DNA of 45,162 nt, from the NCBI GenBank assembly GCA_017436025.1, contig JAFSDX010000113.1:1-45162 (forward strand). Direction: 5' to 3'. This DNA is from Thermoguttaceae bacterium. GTDB taxonomy: Bacteria; Planctomycetota; Planctomycetia; Pirellulales; Thermoguttaceae. The translations under genes were made by a program, and so were the position numbers. Below are positions 1 through 11,600 of the stretch, one piece after another. Each line of letters starts with the position of its first letter. The stretch's first letter is position 1. The notes under the pieces were generated by a model, which was not told the DNA's origin, did no database searches, and saw only the letters and a list, made by a program, of their open reading frames with translations.

Positions 1-90
1 CCGACGCCCGCTCCGGCTCCGACGCCCGCTCCGGCTCCGACGCCCGCTCCGGCTCCGACGCCCGCTCCGGCTCCGACGCCCGCTCCGGCT
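1..90 (+). repeat. Five tandem copies of an 18-bp unit
   Basis: The 18-base unit ccgacgcccgctccggct is repeated five times without a mismatch from the window edge, encoding PTPAPA in frame. The array probably continues upstream of the window. It is a coding minisatellite that can change copy number without shifting the frame. Confidence 0.95.
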
Positions 91-363
91 CCGACGCCTC
101 TTCCGTCCGTTCCCTCCGTCGACGATTCCGAAACCGACGGCGACGTCGCCGATTGGCTCCTCGGGGACGACGACGATATTCCGGAAGAAACGCAAACCCT
201 CCAAATGGCGGCCGACGCGCTCGATCTGCCTTACACGCCCAAAGAACCCGAAACCGAAGCGTCGACACCGGAACCGGAAAAGAAACCCGCGTCCGGCGGT
301 ATGCCGAACACCAGCGACGCCGCCGCCAACCTCCTAAAGAACTTCTTTAAAGGCGGACGTTAA
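1..363 (+). CDS. C-terminal part of a proline-repeat, acidic protein (5' end outside window)
   Basis: Frame 1 is open from the first base to the TAA at 361-363, giving the last 120 residues of a protein that starts upstream. The first 30 residues are five perfect copies of the hexapeptide PTPAPA. An acidic stretch follows (DDSETDGDVADWLLGDDDD), then a linker rich in Pro and Glu, and the tail ends in LLKNFFKGGR. Such Pro/Ala repeats usually act as extended linkers next to a membrane or wall. No catalytic motif can be seen in this fragment and I do not recognise the family. Codon use (GAA, GAC, CCG) matches the other genes of the window, which supports the frame. Confidence 0.75.
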   Translation, partial: PTPAPAPTPAPAPTPAPAPTPAPAPTPAPAPTPLPSVPSVDDSETDGDVADWLLGDDDDIPEETQTLQMAADALDLPYTPKEPETEASTPEPEKKPASGGMPNTSDAAANLLKNFFKGGR

Positions 364-841
364 TCCCCAACCGCCGCGAAAATCGGTTAACGTCGCGACA
401 AAAGCGTTAAACAAGGCAAACGAGCGAAAAAATTCGGGCGCGCCCCGGCCTTTTTCGCTCGCGACGCTTCCTTACGCTCCGATCGCGACGCCTTTTTTCT
501 CCGCGTCGGCGACGGTTCGTTCGCAATCCTCTCGCTCCCCCTCTTTCGCCTATTTCCGGCGTCCCGTCTCTTTTACGCTCGCGCCGGTCGACTTTTCCCC
601 CGCCGTCGTCGCGTTTCTCCCTTATTTTAACGCCGGCCTGTAAAATCGGCCAAAATCGCGTTTTTCAACGCTTCGTCTCTTTTTAGACGTTAAAATAGGC
701 AAGGAGGGAATAATAGGAAACGCGTTTTTGAGCCGTCGCTCTCGCCAACGCGCCCTTGTTTCCTCCAATTTTAGTTTTTTACTCGCCAAACTTTTATCGT
801 TCGTCGTCAAATTCCTCTCGACGAAGAAAAGGAGCCGTCGT
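364..841. other. Intergenic region, no gene seen apart from a hairpin
   Basis: No reading frame with convincing start and family signal is present. Apart from the hairpin at 421-461, it holds a TAAAAT hexamer at 691-696 that could be a -10 box for the BON gene, but I find no matching -35 box 16-18 bases upstream. Confidence 0.5.
421..461 (+). terminator. Hairpin downstream of the proline-repeat gene
   Basis: CGAGCGAAAAA at 421-431 pairs with TTTTTCGCTCG at 451-461. A small inner GC-rich stem (CGGG/CCCG) sits just before the T5 run. It lies about 60 bases after the stop codon at 361-363 and could terminate that transcript. The T run is part of the outer stem, so the assignment is moderate. 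Confidence 0.45.
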
Positions 842-1099
842 ATGGACGCGTTGTTAAATCGCAAAATCGCCGCCGCGCTGGGGCGTTGTTCTTATATCCG
901 CAATTCGTCGCTTCGCTTGGACGTTTGTTCCGGTCGCGTCGTTCTTTCCGGAGCCGTTCCGTCGTATTTCCTTAAACAAATGGCGCAAGAATCGCTCCGT
1001 TCGGTCGAAGGCGTCGAAGAAATCCAAAACGAACTGGAAGTTTCCAACGCGCGCGCTCGCCGGAACGCCCCCGAAACCGGCGTCGAAATTGTCGCTTAA
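842..1099 (+). CDS. Small cytosolic BON-domain protein
   Basis: An 85-residue protein that is almost entirely one BON domain: an N-terminal helix (LLNRKIAAALGRC), a strand with the usual GRVVLSGAVPS turn, a second helix (KQMAQESLRSVEGV) and the last strand EEIQNELEV. BON domains are small alpha/beta folds often found in envelope proteins and thought to bind lipids or protein partners. No signal peptide is visible. The ATG at 842 is chosen because AAGGAG lies at 829-834, seven bases upstream; the frame is open further 5' but lacks a better start. It stands alone between two non-coding stretches. A second, secreted BON protein occurs at 16931. The family call is good; the role is unknown. Confidence 0.75.
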   Translation: MDALLNRKIAAALGRCSYIRNSSLRLDVCSGRVVLSGAVPSYFLKQMAQESLRSVEGVEEIQNELEVSNARARRNAPETGVEIVA

Positions 1100-1603
1100 C
1101 GTCGACTCTCGCCCAATCTCTCGACGATTCGACGAAGTCGGACGCGGCGTTCCGCAACGGCGCCGCGTTTCTCTTCTTCTCTTCTTCGACGCGCCGTCCG
1201 TTCCCGTTTCTTTCGTTTCTTCGGCTCCGATTCTTTTCTCTCCCGCCTTCTCCTTCTTCTTTGTTTCCTTCTCGCTCCCGGTTCGTTCCGCGCCCGAACC
1301 GCCCGTTCCCGCCCCGCGTCTTCGTTACAATCGTTTATTTCCCTCCTTTCTTCCCGCTCTCCGCTAAAAAATTGGCGTTCGTCCTCTTTTTTTTATTCCC
1401 TTTTCGCCGCCTTTCGGTTAAAATAGAGAAACGGCGTCGACTTTACGGAAACCGCGTCCTGCGTTTGCCGTTACGTTCGCCGCTATTTTACCGTTTTACC
1501 AGCGCCGCTATTTGGCTCGACGTTTTTTTTTTTCGAACGCGTCGCGTTTCGGTTCGCTCGTTTCGAATCGGCGCGCCGCCCGTCGTTTCTCCCGAGGCCC
1601 GAC
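1100..1603. other. Pyrimidine-rich intergenic region
   Basis: A 500-base stretch rich in TTC/TCTT runs on the plus strand. Reading frames exist on both strands, but they have Arg/Ser/Phe-biased composition and no recognisable family. A TAAAAT hexamer at 1419-1424 could be a -10 box for the giant gene at 1604, without a clear -35. Confidence 0.45.
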
Positions 1604-4600
1604 TTGACAAAGCGAACCCTTTTCCTCCCGACGCAATCGGCTCCCCGCCGTTCGCGATTCGCTCGAATCGCGTCGGAATTTGCGCTTTTCCTCGTTTGCC
1701 TCGTCGCGTCGACGGCGGCGCAAACGCCTTCGAACGCTCCGTCGACGCCGGTCGCGCCGGTCGCGCCCGCCGCTTCTTCTCCCGCGTCCGCTTCGCCGGA
1801 ATCGACGCCGCCCTCCGACGCCGCCGTCTCGTCCGCTTCGCTGGAATCGCCGTCGCCCGACGCGAACGCGCAAGCGAACGCCGCCGTTCCGTTCGTCCGC
1901 CGCACGACGAATCTTCGCGAAAAACCGACCTTTTGGCTCGCCGACGAAAACGGCTCTTGGCGCGTTCCGCTCCCCAATTGGTCGCTCGAAGAGGTGATGC
2001 AAACGATCGACGGCGACGAACAACGCGACGAACAAACGCCGTATTCGATTCAAAAAATCAACGCGTTCGGCGCCGTCGAAAAAGGCGTCGCGCGCCTCGA
2101 CGTCGTCTTCACCGTCCAAGTGTTCGGCGACGAACTCGTCCGCGTTCCCCTCGGCTTGCAAGAAGGCGTCTACATTCCGACGGCGAACGGCGCCGGAACC
2201 GCCTCCTCCAACCTTAACGACGGTTTCGCCTTCGAAGGCCCGGAAGGCTCCGAATGCGAACTCGACGTCGATCCGACGACCGGCGCCTACCTCGCGCTCG
2301 TTCGACCGCCGCGCGAAGAACGAACCGACGCTCCCTCCGACGCGACGCGACGACGCGCCCGTCAATACCGCCTAACGCTCCAACTTTGCTTCGCCGTCGA
2401 AACGCTCGGGCTCGACGAACAACGCCTCGTCGCGACGTTCCCCCCCTCGGTCAACTCGCAACTCCTGCTCGCCGCCCCTCTCCAAGACGCGAAATTTAAA
2501 AGCGTCAAAGGAGCGATCCAAGGCGCGGCGACGCCGATGGACGAGTCGACGACCAACCTAACGCTGCACGGGCTCGGTCGCGGCGCCGAAACGACCGACG
2601 TCGTTTGGCGCAAAAGCAAGTCGACCGCGGAACCCGACGTCGTCGTTTACCAAGTCGAAGACGCGGCGATCGACGTCCGTCTCGACGCTCGCGAAACCGT
2701 TTGCGAAGCGACGCTCCCCGTTCGCGTTTTCGGCGGCGAAACGGAAACGTTCAAAGTCCGCCTCCCGGCCCTCGCTTCCCTCGTTAAAGACGAAGTTTTC
2801 GCGACCGACGCCGACGGCGCGGCCTTCGAAATTCGCGAACTCGCGTTATCCGCCGACGACTCTCCGTCCGCGGAACGCTCGCCGTCGACGCCCGACGCGA
2901 ACGAACGTCCGCAAACGCTCGAAATCAAACTCGCGCAAAAAACGAATTCCGTCGTTCTCAAACTTAAAACGCGAACGCCGGCGCCGGACGGCGCGCCCAA
3001 CGTCGACGCCGCTTCGAACGCCGAAACGCCCGCTCGCGAAATCGCCGGTTTCGAAGTCGTCGGCGCGCAAAAACAACGCGGTCGCGTTAAAATATCGAAA
3101 GCGGAAGGACTCGACTTCAACGTTTCGCCCCTTTTCGGCGCCCGCGCGGACGTCGAAAACGCCGCGTCGCTCGCGCCGGGCGAAGAAGTTTACCTCTTCT
3201 CCGCTCAACCCTTCGCGCTCGGCGCCCAACCGTTCGTTCGCCGCGTCGTCGTCAACGTCAAACCGGAATACCAAGTCGTCGTCGGCGAAAAAACGGCGAC
3301 CTTGCGCGCAAAATTCCAATATTCGATTTACGGCGCTAAAATCTCGGAATTCAAAATTCGCTTGCGCGATTGGGAGTTCGCCGGACTCGCGTCGGACGGC
3401 CTCGTCGACGTTTTAAATATCGAATTCAACGAAACGACCGGCGAAACGACCTTTCCGTTGATCACGCCGACCGACGGCGTCGTCGAATTCGAACTGAACG
3501 CCGGGCGCGAACTCGCCGCTTCGGAAGACGGCGCGTTTTCCTTCGCCTTCCCGACGCCGAGCGCCTCTTGGCTCGAACCGTCGACCGTCGTCGTCGCTCC
3601 GGTCGACTCCGTCGATCTCGCGCCGTCGCTCGAAGAGTGCGTCGACTTAACGCCGAAACCGCTTCGCGCGCTCTCCCCGACGCTCGAACTGCCGCCGCTC
3701 CAACAAGCGCCGTTCGTCTACCAAACGCGCCGTCGCGGCGACGCGCCGAACGAAGCGCCGCCGCTCTTCGCCGCTCGCGCCCAAAAGCAAGAACAAAAAA
3801 TCGAAATTGAAGCGAAAACCGAAGTTCATATCGACGAAAACGGCTCGCAACGCGTCGAACAACGCTTCTTTTACCGCGTCGAACGAGAACCGCTCGACTC
3901 GATCTCGCTCGTTTCGCACGCGCTCGGCGGCAAAACGACGCCCAACCTTAAAATTTTTATCGACGGCAAAGCGGTTCCGCCGCAAAATTTGACGGTCGAA
4001 GAACTCGACGAAAATCAAACGCGCCGCCTCGTTTCGTTGGCCGACGCGCCGAAAATCGGCGCCTGCGTCGTTTCGCTCCAATACGAAGGAGAAACGCTCG
4101 AATTCGACGCGACCTCCACCCGCCGTTTTCACGTCAACTTAACGCAACCGGAACACGGTTCGCTCCTCTCGAACGAACTGACGCTTTACGCGCCGCCGGG
4201 CGTCGTTCTCGAATACGTCGAAAAACCGAAACGTTTTTGGCGGCTCGAAGAAAGCGGACGCGCCCCCGACGGTCGCTCGACGTTTCGGCGCTTCGCGTCG
4301 GCGACGCAAGAATTCGGCGCGACGTTCGGCGGCTTCCTCAACGCCAACGACAACCTCGGTTCGGTGATCGTCGACCGCGCTTGGCTGCAAACTTGGCTTT
4401 CCGACGACGCGCGAGTCGACCGCGTCGCCTACCGCCTCTCCGGTTACCGCGACCGTTTGGCGATTCGCCTCCCCGACGGCGTTCGTCAAGACCGCGTCGC
4501 CGTTTCGCTCGACGGCGTTCCCTTCGCAAACGTCGCGGACGCGAAAAACGGCCTCTTCGCGGACGCGCGCACGCTCGTCGTTCCGATCGCCGAATCCGCT

Positions 4601-5443
4601 CGCGACCGCGATTACGTTTTGGAAATCTCCTACGTCGTTCAAGCGAACGCGTCCGGCGACTCGGCGCCGTCCTCGTCGTCCGCCGCCTCGAGCAAACCGA
4701 ACGCCAACCGCTTGGAAGTGCGCTTCCCCCGCTTCGTCCGTTTGCCGAACGACGACTCGCCGACCGACGCGAACGCGGACGGCGACGCCGTCGCTTCGCG
4801 CGACGCGACCGACGACTCGATTTGGGTGCGGCGCGCCTATTGGCAAATTTTAACGCCGTTCAACCGACACATCGCCGTCGATCCGTCCGATTGGACGCCG
4901 GAATACGTCCTGCGTCGCGACGGTTTCCTCGGCTCCTATCGCCGCGTCGCGTCGACTTCGCAAGCGGAGCTTTGCGACTGGATCGGCGTTTCGGAACGGG
5001 AGCCGATTCCGCTTGAAGTCAACTCCTACCTCTTCAGCGGTTTCGGCCAGCCGGAGCGTTCGCGTCTCCTCGTTCTCGACCGCGCGCTGTTGATTTTACT
5101 CGGCGGCGGCGCCGCGTTGGCGACGGGTCTCGGGCTCCTTTATTTCCCGTTCCTCCGTTCGCGTTCCGCGCTGTTCGTTTTCGCGTTGACGACGACGGCG
5201 CTCGTCGCGTTGCGTCCTTACCTCGCGTTCCTCTTCCTGCAGACGACCGTTTTCGGCGTTCTGTTGACGCTCGCCGCCGCGCTCCTCGCGAAATTTTTCG
5301 GACGCAAAGACGCGAAAACGCAAAAGATCGTCGCGGGCGTCGCTCGTTCGGTCGCTCGCGGAACGACGCGCCGCCGCTTCTTCGGACGCTCCGACGCGCC
5401 GCGCCGCTCCGACTCGTCTCGCGTCGGCGGAGTCGACCGTTGA
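1604..5443 (+). CDS. Giant secreted, C-terminally membrane-anchored protein, module A (unknown function)
   Basis: A 1279-residue protein. The TTG at 1604 gives a basic start and a hydrophobic segment (EFALFLVCLVASTAA, about 25-39) that reads as a signal peptide. An Ala/Pro/Ser/Thr linker follows, then about 1050 residues of strand-rich sequence with alternating hydrophobic residues. Near residues 1155-1232 there are two to three membrane segments and a short basic tail. The body would therefore face outward, anchored at its C-terminus. No enzyme motif is seen. The segment around RRARQYRLTLQLCFAVET followed by VATFPPSVNSQLLLAAP has the same layout as parts of modules B and C in the next gene, which suggests paralogy. 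Secreted strand-rich proteins of this size are common in Planctomycetota but I cannot name this family. The gene boundary and export are well supported; function is unknown. Confidence 0.8.
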   Translation: MTKRTLFLPTQSAPRRSRFARIASEFALFLVCLVASTAAQTPSNAPSTPVAPVAPAASSPASASPESTPPSDAAVSSASLESPSPDANAQANAAVPFVRRTTNLREKPTFWLADENGSWRVPLPNWSLEEVMQTIDGDEQRDEQTPYSIQKINAFGAVEKGVARLDVVFTVQVFGDELVRVPLGLQEGVYIPTANGAGTASSNLNDGFAFEGPEGSECELDVDPTTGAYLALVRPPREERTDAPSDATRRRARQYRLTLQLCFAVETLGLDEQRLVATFPPSVNSQLLLAAPLQDAKFKSVKGAIQGAATPMDESTTNLTLHGLGRGAETTDVVWRKSKSTAEPDVVVYQVEDAAIDVRLDARETVCEATLPVRVFGGETETFKVRLPALASLVKDEVFATDADGAAFEIRELALSADDSPSAERSPSTPDANERPQTLEIKLAQKTNSVVLKLKTRTPAPDGAPNVDAASNAETPAREIAGFEVVGAQKQRGRVKISKAEGLDFNVSPLFGARADVENAASLAPGEEVYLFSAQPFALGAQPFVRRVVVNVKPEYQVVVGEKTATLRAKFQYSIYGAKISEFKIRLRDWEFAGLASDGLVDVLNIEFNETTGETTFPLITPTDGVVEFELNAGRELAASEDGAFSFAFPTPSASWLEPSTVVVAPVDSVDLAPSLEECVDLTPKPLRALSPTLELPPLQQAPFVYQTRRRGDAPNEAPPLFAARAQKQEQKIEIEAKTEVHIDENGSQRVEQRFFYRVEREPLDSISLVSHALGGKTTPNLKIFIDGKAVPPQNLTVEELDENQTRRLVSLADAPKIGACVVSLQYEGETLEFDATSTRRFHVNLTQPEHGSLLSNELTLYAPPGVVLEYVEKPKRFWRLEESGRAPDGRSTFRRFASATQEFGATFGGFLNANDNLGSVIVDRAWLQTWLSDDARVDRVAYRLSGYRDRLAIRLPDGVRQDRVAVSLDGVPFANVADAKNGLFADARTLVVPIAESARDRDYVLEISYVVQANASGDSAPSSSSAASSKPNANRLEVRFPRFVRLPNDDSPTDANADGDAVASRDATDDSIWVRRAYWQILTPFNRHIAVDPSDWTPEYVLRRDGFLGSYRRVASTSQAELCDWIGVSEREPIPLEVNSYLFSGFGQPERSRLLVLDRALLILLGGGAALATGLGLLYFPFLRSRSALFVFALTTTALVALRPYLAFLFLQTTVFGVLLTLAAALLAKFFGRKDAKTQKIVAGVARSVARGTTRRRFFGRSDAPRRSDSSRVGGVDR

Positions 5444-5675
5444 CCGGCGCCGTCCCGAACGACGCGCTCGTTCGTCCCCTCGTTAAGCGGTCGCGCTAAG
5501 AAACGCAAAAACTTAACCAAAAATCAAACAAATCAAAAGCGTTAAAAAACAAATATTGAGCGCGGCGCGCAAAACGTTCAAGAAACGCGCCGCAAAACGC
5601 GAAAACTCCAAAACGCGCCGACGCCGACGCTTTTTCCCTTTCCCTCCCCAGCCAACCGACAAACGGACGCCCTTT

Positions 5676-8600
5676 ATGACGCTTCTCCGCTCTTTTTTCG
5701 CGGCGCGACCGCGCTTCCGCCGCTCGTCCGGCGTTTCGTTTTTCTCCGTTTTCGCCGCCGCGTTCCTCGCGTCGTCCCTCTTCTTTTTCTTTTTCGCGAC
5801 CGCCGCCGCGTCCGACTCCGCCGCCGCTTCGTCGCCCGCGCCGAGTTCGACGCCCGATTCCGCGTCCGCCGCCGCGTCGAACTCCTCCTTCCGCTTCTGG
5901 ATGGCGCCGGCCGATAAAATCGACCGTTGGCCTTGGGGCGACGAAAAATATTATCCGATTCGCGTCGAAACGTTCGACGATTGGCTCCGCGCGACCTCCG
6001 AAGCGGACGCGTCGACGTCCGCCGCGTCGTCGCTCGGCGTTGTTTCCTCGCTCTTCCTCGACGCGAAATTCGACGGCGCGTCGCTCGAAGGAAGCGGAAC
6101 GTTTGAACTCTCGTTCCTCGGCGGCGCGCCGTCGGGACTCTCGGTCGCGCCGCTCCCGCCCTTCTCCGCGGCGGTTTCCTCCTTCGTCAAACTCCCGAAC
6201 GACGCCGGTTCCGCCGACGCGAGCGCGTCCTCCGGCGCCAAGGCGTTCGTCGGTCTTTATCCCGATTCGCGACTTTACTTAGCGAACCCGGAAAACGGCG
6301 TTTACTCGTTCCGTTGGTCGCGCCGAGGTTCGGTCGACGCGACCGGCGCCGTCTCGTTCGACCTCCTCTTGCCGCCGTCTCCGCGAACGGAAATGCGGTT
6401 GGAAACGCCGTTCGACGCGCTCGTTTCGATCTCAAACGGCGTCGTCGAGCCGGTCGAAACGCCCGCGACGCTTCCGGAATCCGCCTCGAACGCCTTTCTC
6501 GATCTCGAAGACGACGCCGCCGTTTCGCGCCTCCCGGAACCTTCGGAAGACGCCGCGACGCCGCGACTTTGGCGCGTCTTTTTAGGCGGCGAATCGCAAA
6601 CTCGGCTGACGATCGCCCGTTCGACGCCGCTCGACGCCCGCCGCCAAATCGGATACCGTCAAGAAACGTCGCCCCGACTCTCGCTCGAAGGCGTCGAAAC
6701 CGTCTCCCGTTTCTCGTTCGACCGCTCGACGCTCCCGCTCGACGACGCGACCCTCGTCCTCGACGCGCCGCTCGTTCCCGTTTCCCTCGACTGGAACGGC
6801 GAAAAAATCGACGTCGCCTCCCTCCCCCGAACAAACGACGGACAAACGACCCGACTCCGCTTGCGCGCCCCGACGCGCCGCGACCCCGAATCGCTCGGCG
6901 AACTAAAGGTCGTCGCCTTTTGCCCGATCGAACTCAAGAACGCGTCTTGGCGCCTCCCGTCCGTTCGTCTCGAATCGGACGCCCTCTTTTGGAAGGAAAC
7001 CCTTTGCCGCCTAACGGTCGTTCGTCCGCTCTCGGCGGCGGCGACGACGCCCTTCGACGCCGTTCAAACGAGCGACCCGCGCCGCGCTCGCCAAGAAGAT
7101 CAAGACGTTTTCGCGTTCAAATTCTTCAAACCCGACGCCGGAGTCGCCGTCGATCTGCGAACGCGCCCCGCGACGCCGACCTTCGACAGCGCGACCGACT
7201 GCCTCGTCGCCAACGACGAAATCTCCGCGAAAACCGTCCTCCTCGTCCGATGCGATCGCCAAGAATCGACGCGCTTTTCCGTCCCTTTAACCCCCGGTTG
7301 GGAAATCGACGCCGTTCAAACGTTCGGCGACGAACGCGTCTCTTGGACCCGCGAAGAACGGGACGGTCGCGCCTTCCTCGCCCTCGCCTTCCCGACCGCG
7401 CCGCCGACCGACGCCCCCGTCCGCGTCTCCCTCGCCGCTCGATTTTCGGAGCCGTTCGCCCAAACGATCGCCGTCGACCGCCTCGCGCCGCTCGAACTCT
7501 CGAACGTCCTCGACGGCGCGCACGCGCTCGCGCTCCGCTCCGAATCGTCGACGCAAATCGAATTGACGACCCGCGCCGGTCGCCCGTTCGTCCCCGTCAA
7601 AACGTCTCCGAAATTCGTTTTCAACGAAACGTTTTTGCGCGAAGCGCTCGCCGCGACGCCCGGAGGAACGCGACTCTACCTCGGCGACCAAACCGCCGAC
7701 GCGGTCGCGACGCTCCGTCGCCAACGGCTCAACTACTCCGCCGAACTCTCCGGCGTCGGCGAACTCGGCGCGACCGATTTTTCAACCGTTTGGAGCCTCC
7801 GATGCGTCCCGACGCCCGGCTCGCGCCTCGATCGCGTCCTCTTCTTCGTTTCCCGCGAAGACGAACGCACGGTCGCCGAAGAATCCCCTTGGACTTGGGC
7901 GTTCGCGACCGAACCGGAACGCGTCTTCCCCGCCGCTCCGCTCTCCGACGTCGAGGCGCGAGCGCTCGACCTGCCGCCCGGCGTCGCCGCGTTCGAAATC
8001 CGCCTCGCGACGTCGCGCAGCGTCCCTTTCGAACTTCGCCTCCTTAAAAACGCGCCGACGACCGACGCGATCGAAACGCCCCTCGTCTTCCTCCCGGAAG
8101 CCGTCGTCGACGGCGCCGATTTCGTCGTTACGTCCCCCGCTTGCCTTCCCTTCCGAACGCGCGCCCAAGGACTCGACGCGACCCTCGCCCCCCCCGCGCC
8201 GAACGACGAATTCGAATCGTTGCAAGAAGCGTTTCGATACGATCCCGTCCCGAAACCCGGGCTCGAACCGCCGCGACTCGCGCTCGAACTCGCGCCGCGC
8301 TCCGACTCCGACGCGCCCGAAGAAAACGCCGCGCTCGCTTGGCGTTGGTTCGAAAAATACGACGCGTTTTACGAAACCAACGGAACCGTTCGACACCGCG
8401 CCGTCTTTTATCTCGAAAACCGCGGTCGCGCGGCGTTGACCCTCCGCGCTCCGCAAAATTTCGACCCCGCGACGACGAACGCCGTTTGGGTCGACGCGCG
8501 CCGAACCGCTTGGACGCTCGAAACGCTCCCCGACGGCGGCGCCGGTATTCGCGTTCCCCTTCCGCCGCGACGACGCTTCGTTTGCGTCGAACTCGAATAC

Positions 8601-11600
8601 GTCGTCGACGGCGCGCCCCTCGTCGGACGCCGACGCCTCGCGCCGACCCTCTTCGACTGCGACGTTCCGACGCTCGGAGGCGTTTGGAACGCTTGGATTC
8701 CGCCCGAATTCCAAACCTGCGAACGCCGCGCCTTTTTTAACGACGAACGCGACGCCGCGTCGCGTTCCTTTCTCGCGCTCCTCTCCTTGTTCGACGCTCG
8801 CGCTCGCGACGTCGAACAAGTCGCCGAGCGCTTTTTGAGCCGCTTCGGCGACGAAAACGCGCTCCGACGCGCTCTCGCCGACTTCGGCGAATCCGCGTCG
8901 TCCTCCGAAAACGCCGCCTCGGACGCCCTCGGCGCGACGCCGTCGACGACGACTTGGGGAGCCGTCTTCGGAACCCCGGCGCTCGTCGCGAGTCTCTTCG
9001 CCCCCGACGCGAAACCGACCGCCGACGACGCGACGTCGACCGCCGACGCCTCCCCCTTCGGCCCGCTCGACGCGTCGCTCGAACCGTTCCGCCTTTACGT
9101 CGACCGCTTCGCGTTGGCGCAAGTCCGCTTGACGCCGACGACGCCCCTCGCGTTCGCCTCCGTCCCCGCTTCCGACGCGGTCGGACAATCCGCGACGCGC
9201 CGAACGAAAAACGTCGCGCTCCAAACGTTGGCCGACGCTCGCGCCGTCCTCCTCTTCGTCGACGACGAACTCGCCGTTCTAACGTCGAACGACGTCCTCG
9301 CCGACTTCGCGCCGCAAGACCTCGAAAGCGTTTGCGACTCCGTTTCCGTCCGAAAAATCAAAAATTCCGCCTCGGCTCGGCGTTTTCGCGCTTCGCTCCT
9401 CGCCGGAACGTCGCCGCGCTTCGTCGCCGCGACCTCTTGGCCGCAAACGCGCGACGCGACGCCCGTTTGGACGACTCGCTCCGGCGAAGAAAACGCCGCC
9501 GGTTGGATTCGCGCGTCCGGCTCCCTCGACCAAGCGCTCGTCGACGGCGTTTGGGTCGTCGAACGTTATTGGCTCGCCGCGCTCGAATGGTTCTGCCTCG
9601 TCGGCGTCGTTATCGCTACTTGGCGTCGCCGTTTTGCGACGCCGGCCTTCTTCGTCGCGTCTCTCGGCGTTTCGATCGCCGTCCAATGCGCGGCGCCGCT
9701 CGAACTCGCGCTCGCCGCTCGCGGAGTCGCGACCGGAACGATTTGCGCGTTCGGTTTTTACAGCGTTCGCTTTTTAGCGCCGCGCTCGGAACCCGCCGCT
9801 CGCCGCGACGACGTTTCCCGCCTTTCGCGCCTCTCTCGCGCTTTCCAACGTCCGTCCGATTCGCCCGATTCGACCGACGGCGACGGCGACGGCAAAAACG
9901 CGCTCGACGTCGTCGTCCGCGACGACGGCTCGGTTCTCGCTCCGCCCGCCGAACGCCGCGACGCCCGCGAACGCCGCCGCGAAACGGACGCGACGCCCGC
10001 CGAAGAATCGACGCAAGGCTTCGTCGACCTCGCAAAACTCTCCTTTGCGACGCGCCGCCGTCTCGAAGGCCCGTCCGACGCGCCCGTCGCCCCGCCGCGA
10101 CGCGACGTCGACGACGCGCCCGCCGCCGACGACAAAAGCGACGTCGCGTCGCCCGACGCGCGCCCGAACGGCCGCTCCGCTTCCCCCTTCCCCCGACGAC
10201 AAGGATCGATCGCAATGCAAACGACGACGGCGCTCGCGTCCCTCTCCCTCGCGCTCCTTCTCGGCGTCTCGTCGTCGGGCTTCGACGCGCCCCCTCGCGT
10301 CGACGGCGCCTCCGACGACGGCGCGCTCGCGACGCCCGTTTCCCCTTCCGTCGCGCCGACCGCCCTCGGTTCGCCCGACCGCGCTCCGACGAACGCCGCC
10401 TCCAACGCCTCCGCCGCCCCCGACGACGCGTCCAATTGGCGGGAACCGCGCCGCGTCTTTGTTCCGGTCGACGACGCCCGCCGCCCCGTCGGCTCCTATT
10501 ATTGGATTCCGGCCGACTTTTACGAAGAAATCCGCTCGACGCTCGACGCGCGGGCGCCGGAACGTTCTTGGCGCGTCGTCGACGCGCTCTACGAAGGCGT
10601 CGTCAATCACAACGCTTTCGCCGACGCGACTTCGCTCTTCAACTTAACGGCGACCTACTCCGTCGTCCTCGACGCGCCGAACGCGACGATCGCGCTCCCG
10701 GCGACGCGCCTCGCGCCCGATTTCGACGTCAAATTCGACGACCGCGCGATCGCGCCGACGTTCTCCGAAAACGGACGCGAAATCTTTTTCGAAATCGTCG
10801 ACGCGGAACCGGGCGAACACGTCCTCGAACTGACGATCGCTCCGCCGCAATTCTCGGAAACGAACGCCGAAATTTCCTTTCCGATCCCCCGCGTCCCTTC
10901 GTCGCGCCTCGAACTGACCGTCCCGCCGGACGCGCCGACGCTCGACTTCCCGAACGCGCTCGGCAAAACGACGCGTTCGTCCGGTCGCGTCGCGGTCGAA
11001 CTCGGCGCGATCGACCGCCTCGTCGTCGCCAAAACAAAACCGAACGTCAAATCGGGCAAGGTTAACGTCGACGTCGAACAACTCTTCCTAATGCGCGCCC
11101 GCCCGACGCAAGCGGACGTTCGCGCGTCCTTCCGCTGCCAAGTCGTCGGCGGCGCCGTCGCCTCGCTCGTTCTCGACGGCGACCCGCTTTACGCGTTTTC
11201 CGGTTACAGCCAATGCGATAAAACGGAAATCGAATCGGTCGAAACGCTCGCCGACGGCTCCTTGCGCGTCGCCTTCAAAACGCCCGTTTCCGGCGCCTTC
11301 GCTCTCGACGCGGACTTTGTCGCCCGCAACTTTTCCGGCGTCGGACGCGCGCGCCTTCCGTCGATTTCCGTTCGCGACGCCCGCGTTTTAAAAAGTTGGC
11401 TCGCGCTCGTTCCCGAAGGCGGCGTCGAATGCGCCGATATTCCGCCGTCGTCCGAAACGATCGCCGCGTTCCAAAACGCTTGGAACGCGACGCTTAAAGA
11501 ATCGCCGACCGCCGTTTACAATCTCGACAAAACGCCGCGCGGCGCCGCGATCTCGACGCGCTTAAAATCCGTTCGCCCGACCGCGTCCGAAACGACGACG

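Noticed and set aside
5556..5675. TTG at 5556 as start of the giant gene
   Set aside because: It would place 40 very basic residues before the signal peptide and has no ribosome binding site; ATG 5676 starts a normal signal peptide.
6314..8047. Long Arg/Pro-rich frames overlapping the giant genes (for example 6314-8047, 8954-11065, 11948-14509 plus; 7782-9224 and 11883-13895 minus)
   Set aside because: They lie in other frames of convincingly coding genes, have extreme Arg or Pro content, no signal or family, and are explained by the self-complementary codon usage.
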